A stretch of DNA of 64,000 bases, taken from the NCBI RefSeq assembly GCF_003226325.1, contig NZ_PDOD01000003.1, positions 1-64,000 on the forward strand, given 5' to 3'. Numbering within the stretch: the first letter of the stretch is position 1; each line of letters opens with the position of its first letter. This stretch comes from Salipaludibacillus keqinensis (lineage in GTDB: Bacteria > Bacillota > Bacilli > Bacillales > Salisediminibacteriaceae). This document shows positions 1 to 10,071 of the stretch, one piece after another. Both the position numbers and the translations under genes were made by a program. The notes beneath the pieces were generated by a model. It worked only from the letters and a program-made list of their open reading frames with translations. It ran no database searches and was not told the DNA's origin.

Positions 1-2
1 AA

Positions 3-209
3 GACACAGGCACCCGCGTGAACGAAGCGAGAACAGAACAAGCTCTTGCTACCTCTTCAAGCGTAATCGGCAGTGCTTGTCCATACTGTCTCACGATGTT
101 AAGCGATGGAACAAAAGCGAAAGAAGTCGAAGAAGATGTAAGGACAATGGACGTTGTAGAAATATTAGAAAAATCAATAGTAAAAAAAGAAGAAGTGGTT
201 TCGGTCTAA
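3..209 (+). CDS. fadF: (Fe-S)-binding oxidoreductase, YwjF/FadF type (3' end only)
   Basis: Only the last ~68 codons are in the window; the reading frame is open from base 3, so the gene begins upstream. The fragment has a CPYC pair in the context IGSACPYCLTMLSDG, typical of the C-terminal cysteine-rich (CCG-type) domain of heterodisulfide-reductase-like Fe-S proteins. In B. subtilis the homologous ywjF gene sits just upstream of acdA and rpoE, matching this location. The family is thought to accept electrons from acyl-CoA dehydrogenases during beta-oxidation, which fits the acd genes downstream. Function is inferred from family and context, since the Fe-S and membrane domains are not visible. 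Confidence 0.8.
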   Translation, partial: DTGTRVNEARTEQALATSSSVIGSACPYCLTMLSDGTKAKEVEEDVRTMDVVEILEKSIVKKEEVVSV

Positions 210-248
210 CAAACGCAAGTAATCAGGCGTGAAACAGCTGCTAAGAGG

Positions 249-290
249 TTCGGGTGTCTCACTGAAAAAATACGAGACATCCGAATCGTT
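249..290 (+). terminator. Hairpin after fadF, possible terminator
   Basis: A 12-bp stem (TTCGGGTGTCTC at 249-260 with GAGACATCCGAA at 274-285, one G-T pair) lies 40 bp past the fadF stop. The trailing sequence is only moderately T-rich, so termination may be partial. Confidence 0.5.
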
Positions 291-318
291 ATGTTTTACA
301 ATAAGAATAGAAATCAAA

Positions 319-332
319 TGTAAGCGCTTTAT
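319..332 (+). promoter_or_regulatory. Candidate CcpA cre site upstream of the beta-oxidation genes
   Basis: TGTAAGCGCTTTAT matches the cre consensus TGWAARCGYTWNCW at 13 of 14 positions and lies about 70 bp upstream of the thiolase start. Catabolite repression of fatty-acid degradation (as for B. subtilis mmg) makes this plausible. It rests on motif match only. Confidence 0.55.
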
Positions 333-352
333 CATTCTGTGTTAATCCCGAG

Positions 353-366
353 TGAGCGTTCGTTCA
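353..366. promoter_or_regulatory. Candidate TetR-type operator
   Basis: TGAGCGTTCGTTCA is an imperfect inverted repeat (5 of 7 positions symmetric) between the cre and the thiolase ribosome-binding site. TetR/FadR-family operators commonly have this size and symmetry, and a TetR gene lies in the same cluster (5899-6582). No second copy was found for comparison, so the assignment is tentative. Confidence 0.35.
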
Positions 367-400
367 TCAATCACTTTAAAATTTGAGGAGGAATGGATTC

Positions 401-1579
401 ATGAGTAAAACGGTTATTGTCAGTGGGGCTAGAACACCTGTAGGGAAATTAGGTGGAGGATTATCTGGTTTTTCAGCATCTCAATTGGGTGGTAAAGCGA
501 TCAAAGCGGCCTTGGAGAGAGCAGGACTAGAAGGGAAAGATGTTGGCCATGTGATTATGGGCTCAGTTCTTCAAGGGGGACAGGGGCAGTTGCCGTCCAG
601 ACAAGCTATGTATGAAGCTGGTATTCCTTGGGAGACAGAAACAGAAACAATCAATAAAGTGTGTGCTTCAGGCATGAGAAGTGTGACCCTTGCAGATATT
701 CTTATTCGATCGAAGGAACAAGATACGATTGTGGCTGGAGGCATGGAATCCATGAGTCAAGCGCCATTTTTCGTTAAAGGAGCGCGGTTTGGCTTTAAAA
801 TGGGGGAACAGAAATTCCATGACATGATGATCCATGATGGATTGACGTGCACATTTACAGGCGTTCATATGGGGAACTACGGTAATACGGTAGCGAAAGA
901 GCATAATTTATCACGTCAGGCGCAAGACGAATGGTCTTATCGAAGCCACCAAAAAGCAGGAGATGCCATTGAGTCGGGGAAATTTGCGGAAGAAATTGTC
1001 CCAGTGGAAGTTCCTCAGCGAAAAGGAGATCCAGTCTTAGTGGAGCATGATGAATCTCCACGAAAGGATACCTCTATGGAACGGTTAGCTAAGCTAAAGC
1101 CAGTTTTTGGTTCAGACGGGACCATCACAGCTGGAAATGCTCCGGGTGTCAATGACGGGGGGGCAGCTCTCGTATTAATGTCTGAGGAGAAGGCGAAAGA
1201 AAAAGGGTTAGATTCGTTAGCAACAATCCTCGCCCACACTCAGCTGGCCGTTGAACCAGAGAATTTCCCAAAAACACCGGGACTTGTCATCAATAAATTA
1301 TTAGAAAAAACAGGAAAGTCATTAGCTGAAATTGACTTATTTGAAGTGAACGAAGCATTCGCAGCCGTATCTCTAGCAAGCGGACAAATTGCGGATCTTG
1401 ATCCAGATAAATTGAACGTCAACGGTGGTGCAGTCGCACTTGGTCATCCAATTGGGGCGAGCGGAACGAGGATTATTTTGACACTTGCTTATGAGCTAAA
1501 ACGCAGGGGCGGTGGCATTGGAATTGCTGCGATCTGTAGCGGTGGAGGCCAAGGTGACGCGGTCATGATCCAAGTATAA
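401..1579 (+). CDS. Acetyl-CoA C-acetyltransferase (thiolase)
   Basis: A 392-aa thiolase, the usual family length. It catalyses thiolytic cleavage of 3-ketoacyl-CoA or the reverse condensation of two acetyl-CoA. The acyl-accepting cysteine is C88 in NKVCASGMRS; the C-terminal GHPIGASG (His) and CSGGGQGDA (second Cys) motifs are intact. The ATG at 401 has GAGGAGG at 385-391 with 9-nt spacing; an in-frame TTG at 383 would overlap this ribosome-binding site and is rejected. It is the first gene of a same-strand run of catabolic genes, followed 64 bp later by a 3-hydroxybutyryl-CoA dehydrogenase, an arrangement like B. subtilis mmgABC. A cre-like site and an inverted repeat precede it. Confidence 0.93.
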   Translation: MSKTVIVSGARTPVGKLGGGLSGFSASQLGGKAIKAALERAGLEGKDVGHVIMGSVLQGGQGQLPSRQAMYEAGIPWETETETINKVCASGMRSVTLADILIRSKEQDTIVAGGMESMSQAPFFVKGARFGFKMGEQKFHDMMIHDGLTCTFTGVHMGNYGNTVAKEHNLSRQAQDEWSYRSHQKAGDAIESGKFAEEIVPVEVPQRKGDPVLVEHDESPRKDTSMERLAKLKPVFGSDGTITAGNAPGVNDGGAALVLMSEEKAKEKGLDSLATILAHTQLAVEPENFPKTPGLVINKLLEKTGKSLAEIDLFEVNEAFAAVSLASGQIADLDPDKLNVNGGAVALGHPIGASGTRIILTLAYELKRRGGGIGIAAICSGGGQGDAVMIQV

Positions 1580-1643
1580 ATAGTCGCTAAACCTCCAGTT
1601 TGAATCGAAACGGAGCCAATACAAGAAGGAGTGTGTGGAAAAG

Positions 1644-2495
1644 ATGAGTATTCAAAGAGTCATGGTCATAGGTGCAGGGCAAATGGGGTCAGGGATTGCT
1701 CAAGTGTGTGCCATGAGTGGCTATGATGTGACCTTACATGATTTAAAAGAAGAGTTTGTCGAAAAAGGGCTCAATGGAATAAAGAAGCAGTTGCAACGCC
1801 AAGTAGATAAAGAGCGAATTACAGAAACGGACATGGACCGGTTTTTAAGGCAGGTTCAAGCATCTACCGAGTTAAGTAACGCAAAAGACGCAGATATCAT
1901 TATAGAAGCTGCTGTTGAAAATATGGATATTAAGAAACAGTTGTTTGTTCAATTAGATCAATTTGCGCCAGATCATGCTATTTTAGCAACGAATACATCC
2001 TCACTACCTATCACGGAAATTGCAGCCGTAACGAAACGGCCGGAGCAAGTCATCGGCATGCACTTTATGAATCCTGTTCCTGTCATGAAGTTGGTTGAAA
2101 TTATTCGAGGATTAGCAACGACCGATGAGACTTTCAATACTGTAAAAGAGATGGCAGAGTCATTGAAGAAGACAGCTGTGGAGGTAAATGATTTTCCTGG
2201 GTTTGTATCGAATAGAATTCTTATGCCGATGATTAATGAAGCGATTTACACGGTGTTTGAAGGCGTTGCTTCTCCTGAAGATGTGGACGAGGTCATGAAA
2301 TTAGGCATGAATCATCCGATGGGTCCGTTAACCTTAGCAGACTTTATTGGACTGGATACATGTCTCTCTATCATGGAAACGCTTCATGAAGGATTTGGTG
2401 ACGATAAATACCGACCATGTCCCCTATTACGGAAGTATGTGAAAGCCGGGTGGCTAGGGAAGAAAGCAGGCAGAGGTTTTTACAACTACAGCTAA
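1644..2495 (+). CDS. hbd: 3-hydroxybutyryl-CoA dehydrogenase
   Basis: A 283-aa NAD(P)-dependent 3-hydroxyacyl-CoA dehydrogenase that interconverts 3-hydroxybutyryl-CoA and acetoacetyl-CoA. The N-terminal Rossmann motif [11 protein letters not shown], the catalytic-His segment [15 protein letters not shown], and the C-terminal dimerisation domain with [16 protein letters not shown] are all present. I chose the ATG at 1644 because it gives the family's usual N-terminus ([12 protein letters not shown]); a GTG at 1635 is only 3 nt from AAGGAG. It lies between the thiolase and the first acyl-CoA dehydrogenase (16 bp to the next start), which supports one transcript and an MmgB-like role. Confidence 0.93.
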   Translation: MSIQRVMVIGAGQMGSGIAQVCAMSGYDVTLHDLKEEFVEKGLNGIKKQLQRQVDKERITETDMDRFLRQVQASTELSNAKDADIIIEAAVENMDIKKQLFVQLDQFAPDHAILATNTSSLPITEIAAVTKRPEQVIGMHFMNPVPVMKLVEIIRGLATTDETFNTVKEMAESLKKTAVEVNDFPGFVSNRILMPMINEAIYTVFEGVASPEDVDEVMKLGMNHPMGPLTLADFIGLDTCLSIMETLHEGFGDDKYRPCPLLRKYVKAGWLGKKAGRGFYNYS

Positions 2496-2511
2496 GTGAG
2501 AGGTGACATCG

Positions 2512-3654
2512 ATGAATCTAACATGGACAGATGAACAACAAATGATGAAGCGGATGGTCCGACAGTTTGCTGAAGAAAAAGTAGCAAAAGCAGCTGAACA
2601 TATGGAAGAAACGGATGAATTTCCACGAGAGATCGTAAAGGAAATGGGAGAACTTGGGTTGATGGGGATCCCTATCCCAGAAAAATATGGCGGATCAGAA
2701 ATGGATTATGCTTCTTATATTCTGGCAATTCAAGAGCTTTCTCGAGTAAGTGCTGCTGTTGGAGTGATTTTATCCGTGCATACCTCTGTAGGCACCAATC
2801 CGATTCTTTATTTTGGTACGGAAGAGCAAAAGAAAAAATATCTTCCAAAACTCGCTTCTGGTGAATATTTAGGTGCTTTTGCCCTTTCTGAGCCCGGTGC
2901 TGGTAGTGACGCCGCTGCCATGAAAACAACGGCAAAAAAACAAGGGGATCATTACATTCTAAATGGTTCCAAAGCGTGGATTACCAGTGGCGGTGAAGCG
3001 GATACGTACATTGTTTTCGCGAAGACAGATCCTTCTGCAGGAAGCAAAGGGGTCAGTGCGTTTATCGTTGAGAAAGATTTCCCTGGTTTTCATGTGATGC
3101 CAAAAGAAAAAAAGATGGGCCTTCATGGATCAAATACGACGCCCCTTTCTTTTGAAGATTGTCAGGTGCCGGTGGAAAATTTGTTAGGAAAAGAAGGCCA
3201 AGGCTTTAAGATTGCCATGGCCAACTTGAATACTGGGAGAATCGGTATTGCCGCCCAATCCCTCGGGATCGCTGAAGGGGCGTTAGATGCTGCGGTAGCC
3301 TATGCAAAGGAACGAAAGCAATTTGGCAAGCCAATTGGAATGATGCAAGGAATGTCCTTTAAACTTGCTGATATGGCCACTATGTATGAAGCAGCGAAAC
3401 TATTAACTTATCAAGCAGCAGACTTGGTTTCTCGAGGCCTGCCTGCAGGAAAGCAAGCGTCTATGGCTAAGATGTACGCATCTGACGCAGCGATGAAAAT
3501 TACGACGGAAGCCATTCAAGTTTTCGGTGGCTATGGCTATACGAAAGAGTATCCAGTTGAGAGATTTTTCAGAGATGCAAAAGTTACGCAAATTTATGAA
3601 GGCACGAACGAAATTCAGCATATTGTGATCGGAAACCATTATTTAAGAGATTAA
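2512..3654 (+). CDS. Acyl-CoA dehydrogenase (MmgC-like)
   Basis: A 380-aa FAD-dependent acyl-CoA dehydrogenase, the usual length. It shows the N-terminal helical domain ([19 protein letters not shown]), the middle beta domain with [12 protein letters not shown], and the C-terminal domain with RKQFGKPI and the catalytic-glutamate motif IYEGTNEIQ. It would form the 2,3-enoyl-CoA and pass electrons to electron-transfer flavoprotein. The ATG at 2512 follows GAGGTGA with 5-nt spacing; an upstream in-frame GTG overlaps this site. Chain-length preference cannot be read from sequence; proximity to icmF makes short or branched substrates plausible. Confidence 0.92.
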   Translation: MNLTWTDEQQMMKRMVRQFAEEKVAKAAEHMEETDEFPREIVKEMGELGLMGIPIPEKYGGSEMDYASYILAIQELSRVSAAVGVILSVHTSVGTNPILYFGTEEQKKKYLPKLASGEYLGAFALSEPGAGSDAAAMKTTAKKQGDHYILNGSKAWITSGGEADTYIVFAKTDPSAGSKGVSAFIVEKDFPGFHVMPKEKKMGLHGSNTTPLSFEDCQVPVENLLGKEGQGFKIAMANLNTGRIGIAAQSLGIAEGALDAAVAYAKERKQFGKPIGMMQGMSFKLADMATMYEAAKLLTYQAADLVSRGLPAGKQASMAKMYASDAAMKITTEAIQVFGGYGYTKEYPVERFFRDAKVTQIYEGTNEIQHIVIGNHYLRD

Positions 3655-3712
3655 GTATACGAGAATGGTAGAGCAGCTAACAGCCAAAGTGAAAAATAGG
3701 GGGATATAAAAG

Positions 3713-4855
3713 ATGAATTTTCAACTAACCGACGAACAGGAAATGATTCGAAAGATGGTCCGTGATTTTGCTAAGAATGAAGTAGAACCTACGGCAGCAG
3801 AAAGAGATGAAGAAGAACGATTTGACCGGGCCATTTTTGATCAAATGGGTGAACTAGGCCTGACAGGGATTCCTTGGCCAGAAGAATATGGTGGAATTGG
3901 TGCAGACTATGTGAGCTATGTGATTGCTGTGGAAGAATTGTCGAGGGTTTGTGCTTCAACGGGCGTAACGTTATCGGCCCATCTATCCTTAGCAGGCTGG
4001 CCGATTTATACATTTGGTACAGAGGAGCAAAAGCAACAGTTCTTGCGGCCAATGGCGGAAGGGAAGAAGATGGGTGCTTACGGATTAACGGAACCGGGAT
4101 CAGGAAGCGATGCGGCTAATATGAAAACAACCGCCAAGCGTGATGGAGATGATTATATCCTTGATGGCTCTAAGATCTTCATAACAAATGGAGGCGAAGC
4201 GGATATTTACGTGGTATTTGCTATGACAGATTCGGATAAGAAGCATAAAGGTTGCACGGCGTTTATCGTCGAAAAAGGAATGGAAGGCTTCTCGATGGGT
4301 AAAAAAGAGAAAAAGCTGGGAATTCGCTCCTCCCCAACTCTTGAAATCATCTTCGACGGAGTCAGAGTCCCATCTGCTAACCGCCTTGGAGAAGAAGGCG
4401 ATGGATTTAAGATTGCGATGATGACGCTCGACGGTGGACGGAACGGGATTGCAGCGCAAGCAGTTGGGATTGCTCAGGGAGCACTTGATGCATCGGTCAA
4501 TTATGCGAAAGAGCGAAAGCAGTTTGGAAAGCCAATTGGAGCTCAACAAGGAATCGGCTTTAAAATTGCCGAAATGGCGACGAAAGTTGAGGCTTCTAGA
4601 CTTCTGACGTATCAGGCTGCCTGGAAAGAATCTGAAGGGCTATCTTATGGTAAAGAATCGGCAATGTCTAAACTTTTCGCCGGAGACTCAGCGATGGAAG
4701 TAACAATTGAGGCGGTCCAAGTATTTGGCGGATACGGGTATACGAAGGACTACCCAGTTGAACGATACATGCGTGACGCAAAAATCACTCAAATATACGA
4801 AGGAACGAATGAAATTCAGCGTCTTGTTATTGCAAAAATGTTGCTGAAAGATTAA
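3713..4855 (+). CDS. acdA: Acyl-CoA dehydrogenase (AcdA-like)
   Basis: A second 380-aa acyl-CoA dehydrogenase, clearly paralogous to the preceding gene. It carries [17 protein letters not shown] in the flavin/substrate-binding region, RKQFGKPIG and the catalytic IYEGTNEIQ. The start at 3713 has a G-rich ribosome-binding site (TAGGGGGGAT). In B. subtilis acdA sits between ywjF and rpoE, so this copy is probably the positional orthologue, with extra genes inserted on both sides. The two tandem dehydrogenases probably differ in chain length or branching preference; which takes which substrate is not visible. Confidence 0.92.
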   Translation: MNFQLTDEQEMIRKMVRDFAKNEVEPTAAERDEEERFDRAIFDQMGELGLTGIPWPEEYGGIGADYVSYVIAVEELSRVCASTGVTLSAHLSLAGWPIYTFGTEEQKQQFLRPMAEGKKMGAYGLTEPGSGSDAANMKTTAKRDGDDYILDGSKIFITNGGEADIYVVFAMTDSDKKHKGCTAFIVEKGMEGFSMGKKEKKLGIRSSPTLEIIFDGVRVPSANRLGEEGDGFKIAMMTLDGGRNGIAAQAVGIAQGALDASVNYAKERKQFGKPIGAQQGIGFKIAEMATKVEASRLLTYQAAWKESEGLSYGKESAMSKLFAGDSAMEVTIEAVQVFGGYGYTKDYPVERYMRDAKITQIYEGTNEIQRLVIAKMLLKD

Positions 4856-4925
4856 CGAACAGTGACTGATTAGGCTGCCATACCATGTCTATATACCGAG
4901 CAGAGTAAGAAAGGATGTGGACCCG

Positions 4926-5894
4926 ATGGGGAAAATAAACATCGATGCCCTTTTAAAAGGGCATCACCGCCCTTTAGCGAAAGCGATCTCCATCGTGGAA
5001 GATCGTAAACAAGAGCATCGAGCACTAATGGAGGAAATCTACCCCCATACTGGGCATTCACACATAATTGGTGTAACAGGTTCACCAGGAGCGGGGAAAA
5101 GCTCTCTTGTGAACGGTCTCGTCCAGCATTGGCGTCGTAACAAGAAGACGGTGGCAGTTGTAGCTGTTGACCCTACAAGTCCTTTTTCTGGTGGCGCCCT
5201 TCTTGGTGATCGAATTCGCATGAAAGATCATGAAGACGATGACGGGGTGTTTATTCGCAGCATGGGGACGAGAGGGAGTCTTGGCGGTTTATCTGAAGCT
5301 TGTCAGGATACAGTTAGACTGATGGAAGCAGCGAAGTTCGACAAGATTGTCATTGAGACCGTTGGGGTCGGCCAATCAGAACTGGATATTATGAAGACAG
5401 CCGATTCCATTGCTCTCGTCTTGTACCCTTCCGGTGGAGATGTCATTCAAGCATTCAAAGCCGGAATCATGGAAATTGCTGATTTGTTCATCATTAATAA
5501 AGCGGATCTTCCAGGAGTCCCTCAGTTAAAAGGGGAACTGGAAGATTTGTTGCATATAACTCACGTTCCCGGAAAGTGGGAACCGCCTATAATATCCACG
5601 GTTTCAACGGAAAAAGAGGGATTGAAGGAAGTGATTGATGCTTTGGCTCAGCATCATCAGTACCTCATTTCTTCAAAAACAAAAAGTGAGCGAAGGCTCA
5701 GTCAGAAAGAAACGGAAGTTGAACGAAGGCTTATGGAAAGAATCAAAGATGAACTAGCTCCGCTTATTCAGAAGGAACTGCTACAAGAACACGGGGATGC
5801 TAAATCGAATGGGCAAGGCCTAGACCCGTACCAATTAAGAGATAGAATTTACAAACAATGGCGGAAACAGGTTAGGGAAGAGAAAGGAGAGTGA
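4926..5894 (+). CDS. meaB: MeaB/ArgK-family GTPase, methylmalonyl-CoA mutase-type chaperone
   Basis: A 322-aa G3E-type P-loop GTPase. Walker A is GSPGAGKSS (residues 52-60); ETVGVGQSE is the switch III-type motif of the family and NKAD is the base-recognition motif. MeaB proteins gate adenosylcobalamin loading and protect or reactivate B12-dependent acyl-CoA mutases. The ATG at 4926 has AAAGGA 10 nt upstream; an in-frame GTG at 4917 overlaps that site. It is separated by 4 bp from the TetR gene and lies one gene upstream of icmF. This is odd because IcmF already has a fused MeaB-like domain, so this copy may serve another mutase or provide extra chaperone capacity. Confidence 0.9.
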   Translation: MGKINIDALLKGHHRPLAKAISIVEDRKQEHRALMEEIYPHTGHSHIIGVTGSPGAGKSSLVNGLVQHWRRNKKTVAVVAVDPTSPFSGGALLGDRIRMKDHEDDDGVFIRSMGTRGSLGGLSEACQDTVRLMEAAKFDKIVIETVGVGQSELDIMKTADSIALVLYPSGGDVIQAFKAGIMEIADLFIINKADLPGVPQLKGELEDLLHITHVPGKWEPPIISTVSTEKEGLKEVIDALAQHHQYLISSKTKSERRLSQKETEVERRLMERIKDELAPLIQKELLQEHGDAKSNGQGLDPYQLRDRIYKQWRKQVREEKGE

Positions 5895-5898
5895 TTGT

Positions 5899-6582
5899 TT
5901 GAAAAAGAAAGATGTGCCTTCGTTAGTAAAAGACGAACGTTTGATCAAGAAGCGGCGGGATCAAATAGTCAAAGCGGCTGTTCACCTTTTCAACCAAAAA
6001 GGCTACCACAAGGCGACTACCCGAGAAGTAGCCCAAGCTTCTGGCTTTAGCATCGGAACATTATATGAATACATTGGTTCAAAAGAAGACATTCTTTATC
6101 TCGTTTGTGATGCCGTATATGATGAAGTCGTTGAAAAGTGGGAAACGTTAATGGATGAAAATTTACACGGCCTGGATCGTTTGTACCAAGTGATCGAAGC
6201 TTATTTTCGTGTTGTGGATGACTTGCAAAACGAAGTTCTTGTCATGTATCAAGAATCCAAATCATTGTCAGAGGAAGCCCTTTCCTATGTATTGGAAAAA
6301 GAAATGAGAATGAAAGAGATGTTCGAAAAGGAATTGATAAAAGCAAAGGAGTTGGAACTGATTCAAATAGAGGAAGGACAACTTTCTATGGTCTGTCATA
6401 ACATTCTTGTTGCCGGACATATGTGGACTTTCAGGCGCTGGGCTCTGCACAAGGAATACACGATTGATACGTATTGCAAATGGCAAATTAATCAATTGTT
6501 TTACGGTTTAAGTGTAAACAAGTCAGCTACAAAAACGATCACAAAGGTTCAACAGAATCTAGAAACGGAGGGGACCGTATGA
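5899..6582 (+). CDS. TetR/AcrR-family transcriptional regulator
   Basis: A 227-aa one-domain-plus-ligand-pocket repressor. Residues ~20-65 form the TetR helix-turn-helix ([20 protein letters not shown]...[18 protein letters not shown]); the rest is a helical ligand/dimerisation domain with no family signature I recognise. The TTG at 5899 has AAGGAG 9 nt upstream and no better start is in frame. It lies between meaB and icmF and overlaps icmF by 4 bp (ATGA), so it is co-transcribed and presumably controls this acyl-CoA cluster. The effector is probably an acyl-CoA by analogy with FadR (inference). The inverted repeat at 353-366 is a possible target. Confidence 0.88.
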   Translation: MKKKDVPSLVKDERLIKKRRDQIVKAAVHLFNQKGYHKATTREVAQASGFSIGTLYEYIGSKEDILYLVCDAVYDEVVEKWETLMDENLHGLDRLYQVIEAYFRVVDDLQNEVLVMYQESKSLSEEALSYVLEKEMRMKEMFEKELIKAKELELIQIEEGQLSMVCHNILVAGHMWTFRRWALHKEYTIDTYCKWQINQLFYGLSVNKSATKTITKVQQNLETEGTV

Positions 6583-9500
6583 GTATGTACCAATCAACAC
6601 ATCCAGTGAGATTTGTGACTGCATCCAGTCTGTTTGACGGTCATGATGCGTCAATTAATATCATGAGAAGAATGCTCCAAGCCTCTGGAGCTGAAGTGAT
6701 TCATCTAGGCCATAACCGATCGGTGGATGAAATCGTCCAAGCAGCGATCCAAGAAGATGTGCAAGGCATCGCCATTTCTTCCTACCAAGGCGGGCATGTA
6801 GAATATTTCAAATACTTATTCGACCAACTGAAAGAACGAGATGCCGGTCACATTCAAATTTTCGGTGGCGGTGGAGGAGTCATCATCCCTTCAGAAATTA
6901 GAGACTTGCACGAATACGGCATTAAGCGGATCTTCTCTCCAGAAGACGGAAGAAAACAAGGACTTCAAGGAATGATCAACGACATGATAAAGGCTTGTGA
7001 TTTTTCCACAAGTTCTTTACGAGAGCTTTCAACGGAAGGCTTTCTGAGAAAAGATAGTGGTTCCGTCGCTCGTTTCATTACCGTAGCTGAGAAAAAGGCC
7101 TTTGATGAAGAGATGACAAAAGACGAGCTAGAAGTGTTTCAGAAAGCGATTATGGAAGGAGAACTTCCAAAGGCCCCTGTCCTAGGTATTACTGGAACTG
7201 GTGGAGCAGGGAAAAGTTCATTAACCGATGAACTGGTTCGGCGTTTTCTCCTAGCCTTCCCAGACAAAAAGGTGGCCATCTTATCAGTGGATCCTACGAA
7301 AAAGAAAACAGGTGGGGCCTTGTTAGGCGACCGGATTCGGATGAATGCGATTCATTCTCCGCGAGTGTATATGCGTTCCTTAGCAACCAGAGACAGTCGT
7401 CAAGAATTATCTAAAGCCATTAAGGAAGCAATTCCTGTTGTGAAACGAGCTGGTTTTGATCTAGTTATTGTAGAAACAAGTGGAATTGGACAAGGGGACG
7501 CTGCTATTACAGAGGTAGCTGACCTATCCATGTACGTCATGACCAGTGAATTTGGTGCCCCGACCCAGTTGGAAAAAATCGATATGATTGATTTTGCTGA
7601 CCTTATTTCTATTAATAAATTTGATCGAAAAGGTTCTGAAGATGCCTTGCGGGAAGTTCGCAAGGCTTATCAGCGCAGTCATACCCGTTTTGAAGAAAAC
7701 CCAGAAGAAATGCCTGTATTCGGAACGATGGCTAGCCAATTTAATGATCCGGGAACGAATCGACTTTTTTATGAGATGATTCAAATCATGAATGTTAAAT
7801 GTGGTACGGACTGGTATACAGAGCTAGGCAAAATGGATGAAATACAGCTGCGAAATGCAGTAATCCCACCGGAACAAATTCAGTATTTAAGAGAAATTGC
7901 CCAGACAGTAAAAAGCTATCACCAACAAACGTTAACGGAAGTGAAAAAGGCCCGACGCTGGTTTCAAATCCAAGGAACGCTTGATGCCTTAAAGGAGCAC
8001 GAGGGCGTGGAAGTAGATCAGGCGGGACTTCTAGAACTGCGTGATCATTACCGGAATGCATTACTCCCTGATGTGAAGCATGCATTAGATACGTGGGAGG
8101 ATAAGAAAAAAGCCTATAAAGAGAATCAGTTTATAACGAAAATTCGCGATAAGGAAATCGTTACAGATTTAAAGACTCGCACGTTATCTGGCCTTGATAT
8201 TCCCAAAGTTTCGCTGCCCTCTTTTGCTGATTATGGAGAGATCGTTCGTTGGATTCGAAAAGAGAATGTACCAGGAGAGTTCCCTTATACAGCAGGGGTG
8301 TTTCCATTTAAACGAAAAGGGGAAGATCCGAAACGCCAATTTGCTGGAGAAGGGGGACCAGCTAGAACAAATAGGCGGTTTCACTACTTATCAGAAGGCG
8401 ACGATGCGAAGCGGCTTAGCACGGCCTTTGACTCTGTGACGCTATACGGGGAAGATCCAGGCCACAGACCAGATATCTATGGAAAAATAGGCGAAAGCGG
8501 TGTGAGTATTTGTACATTAGATGATATGAAGACGCTCTACGATGGTTTCGATTTAGTTGATCCGTCTACGTCTGTATCGATGACAATCAACGGTCCGGCC
8601 CCAATTATCCTTGCCATGTTTATGAACACGGCGATGGATCAGCAAATGGATCGTTTCCGAGAGAAAGAAGGAAGAGAACCAACAGAGGAAGAAGCTTCTA
8701 CGATTCGTTCGAGCACATTAGCCGTCGTTCGGGGAACGGTACAGGCAGACATTTTAAAAGAAGATCAAGGGCAAAATACTTGTATTTTCTCAACAGAATT
8801 TGCTTTACGCATGATGGGAGATATTCAACAGTATTTCATTGATCAAAAAGTTCGGAATTACTACTCGGTTTCAATCAGCGGCTACCACATTGCAGAAGCG
8901 GGTGCGAATCCAATCAGTCAGCTTGCATTCACATTAGCGAACGGGTTCACTTATGTGGAGTATTATTTAAGTCGAGGGATGAACATTAACGATTTCGCTC
9001 CGAACTTATCTTTCTTTTTCAGCAACGGACTTGATCCTGAATACACGGTGATTGGACGTGTTGCTCGTCGTATTTGGGCAGTAGCAATGAAAAATAAATA
9101 TCAGGCGAACGAACGAAGCCAAAAGTTAAAGTATCATATCCAAACATCAGGACGATCTTTACACGCTCAAGAAGTAGATTTCAATGATATCCGCACCACA
9201 CTGCAAGCGTTGCTGGCGATCTATGATAATTGTAACTCTCTTCATACAAACGCCTATGATGAAGCTGTCACGACTCCTACAGAAGAAAGTGTACGACGGG
9301 CGATGGCGATTCAAATGATCATTACGAAGGAAATGGGACTGGCTAAGAACGAGAACCCTCAACAAGGCTCATTTATTGTTGAAGAGTTAACGGATTTGGT
9401 TGAAGAAGCGGTTCTTCTGGAACTAGAGCGGATGAATGACCGTGGAGGAGTTTTAGGTGCAATGGAGACCCAGTACCAACGAGGGAAAATACAAGAGGAA

Positions 9501-9833
9501 TCTCTCTTGTATGAGACGAAAAAACATAGCGGGGAACTGCCGATTATTGGTGTAAATACGTACATGAATCCAAATCCTCCTTCTGAAGAGGACTTTGATA
9601 TGGAGCTGGCTCGTGCTTCAAGTGAAGAAAAACAGGCGCAAATTGATGATCTTCGACAATTCCAACAAGACCACGAGGGCGAAGCGACAGCAGCATTAGA
9701 ACGCTTGAAAAAAGTGGCCCTTTCTGGAGGGAATTTGTTTGAGGAACTGATGAACACAGTTAGGGTTGCAAGCCTTGGCCAAATCACTGGAGCATTATAC
9801 GAAGTAGGCGGGCAATATCGAAGAAATTTATAG
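6579..9833 (+). CDS. icmF: Fused isobutyryl-CoA mutase IcmF
   Basis: A 1084-aa three-part protein: a B12-binding domain (~10-140; DGHD with cobalt-ligand His22, SSYQGG, GGGGG at 96-100), a MeaB-like GTPase domain (~195-430; P-loop GTGGAGKSS at 206-214), and a mutase TIM barrel (~550-1084) with [10 protein letters not shown] and [13 protein letters not shown], the IcmF pattern rather than the TMYxxRPWTIRQY pattern of methylmalonyl-CoA mutase. IcmF isomerises isobutyryl-CoA and n-butyryl-CoA, and known members also act on isovaleryl/pivalyl-CoA. It overlaps the TetR gene by 4 bp and ends at a strong terminator. Together with the upstream dehydrogenases and thiolase it suggests breakdown of branched or short acyl-CoA. 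Confidence 0.95.
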   Translation: MSMYQSTHPVRFVTASSLFDGHDASINIMRRMLQASGAEVIHLGHNRSVDEIVQAAIQEDVQGIAISSYQGGHVEYFKYLFDQLKERDAGHIQIFGGGGGVIIPSEIRDLHEYGIKRIFSPEDGRKQGLQGMINDMIKACDFSTSSLRELSTEGFLRKDSGSVARFITVAEKKAFDEEMTKDELEVFQKAIMEGELPKAPVLGITGTGGAGKSSLTDELVRRFLLAFPDKKVAILSVDPTKKKTGGALLGDRIRMNAIHSPRVYMRSLATRDSRQELSKAIKEAIPVVKRAGFDLVIVETSGIGQGDAAITEVADLSMYVMTSEFGAPTQLEKIDMIDFADLISINKFDRKGSEDALREVRKAYQRSHTRFEENPEEMPVFGTMASQFNDPGTNRLFYEMIQIMNVKCGTDWYTELGKMDEIQLRNAVIPPEQIQYLREIAQTVKSYHQQTLTEVKKARRWFQIQGTLDALKEHEGVEVDQAGLLELRDHYRNALLPDVKHALDTWEDKKKAYKENQFITKIRDKEIVTDLKTRTLSGLDIPKVSLPSFADYGEIVRWIRKENVPGEFPYTAGVFPFKRKGEDPKRQFAGEGGPARTNRRFHYLSEGDDAKRLSTAFDSVTLYGEDPGHRPDIYGKIGESGVSICTLDDMKTLYDGFDLVDPSTSVSMTINGPAPIILAMFMNTAMDQQMDRFREKEGREPTEEEASTIRSSTLAVVRGTVQADILKEDQGQNTCIFSTEFALRMMGDIQQYFIDQKVRNYYSVSISGYHIAEAGANPISQLAFTLANGFTYVEYYLSRGMNINDFAPNLSFFFSNGLDPEYTVIGRVARRIWAVAMKNKYQANERSQKLKYHIQTSGRSLHAQEVDFNDIRTTLQALLAIYDNCNSLHTNAYDEAVTTPTEESVRRAMAIQMIITKEMGLAKNENPQQGSFIVEELTDLVEEAVLLELERMNDRGGVLGAMETQYQRGKIQEESLLYETKKHSGELPIIGVNTYMNPNPPSEEDFDMELARASSEEKQAQIDDLRQFQQDHEGEATAALERLKKVALSGGNLFEELMNTVRVASLGQITGALYEVGGQYRRNL

Positions 9834-9846
9834 ACGGATATCTCAG

Positions 9847-9878
9847 ACTGGCTACCGGGTTCGGTGGCCAGTTTTTTC
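9847..9878 (+). terminator. Rho-independent terminator after icmF
   Basis: A 10-bp stem (ACTGGCTACC with GGTGGCCAGT, one G-T pair), a 6-nt loop and six Ts. It ends the beta-oxidation/icmF transcript. Confidence 0.92.
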
Positions 9879-9952
9879 AGGGCATTCCAACTAACTCGAC
9901 ACAACGAAATGAATTCTTCACCTTCCTCTAGCATAAATGGTAGAATTGTGTT

Positions 9953-9958
9953 TATAAT
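9953..9958 (+). promoter_or_regulatory. Possible rpoE promoter -10 element
   Basis: A consensus TATAAT lies 114 bp upstream of rpoE and just downstream of the icmF terminator. No good -35 hexamer sits at 16-18 bp, so this is weak. Confidence 0.35.
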
Positions 9959-10071
9959 GGAAGGTATGGATTTAACACAATACGAACTATGACTTACACA
10001 ATATGAAAAAAACAAAACATCGTTTTTATCAATACGAAATTGTTAATTAATGGTGAAAGGAAGTGCCAATG

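Noticed and set aside
4100-4549. 149-codon minus-strand ORF inside acdA
   Set aside because: Antisense to a conserved catalytic gene, with no recognisable domain.
9359-10015. 218-codon minus-strand ORF over the 3' end of icmF
   Set aside because: Ser-rich antisense shadow that also crosses the icmF terminator.
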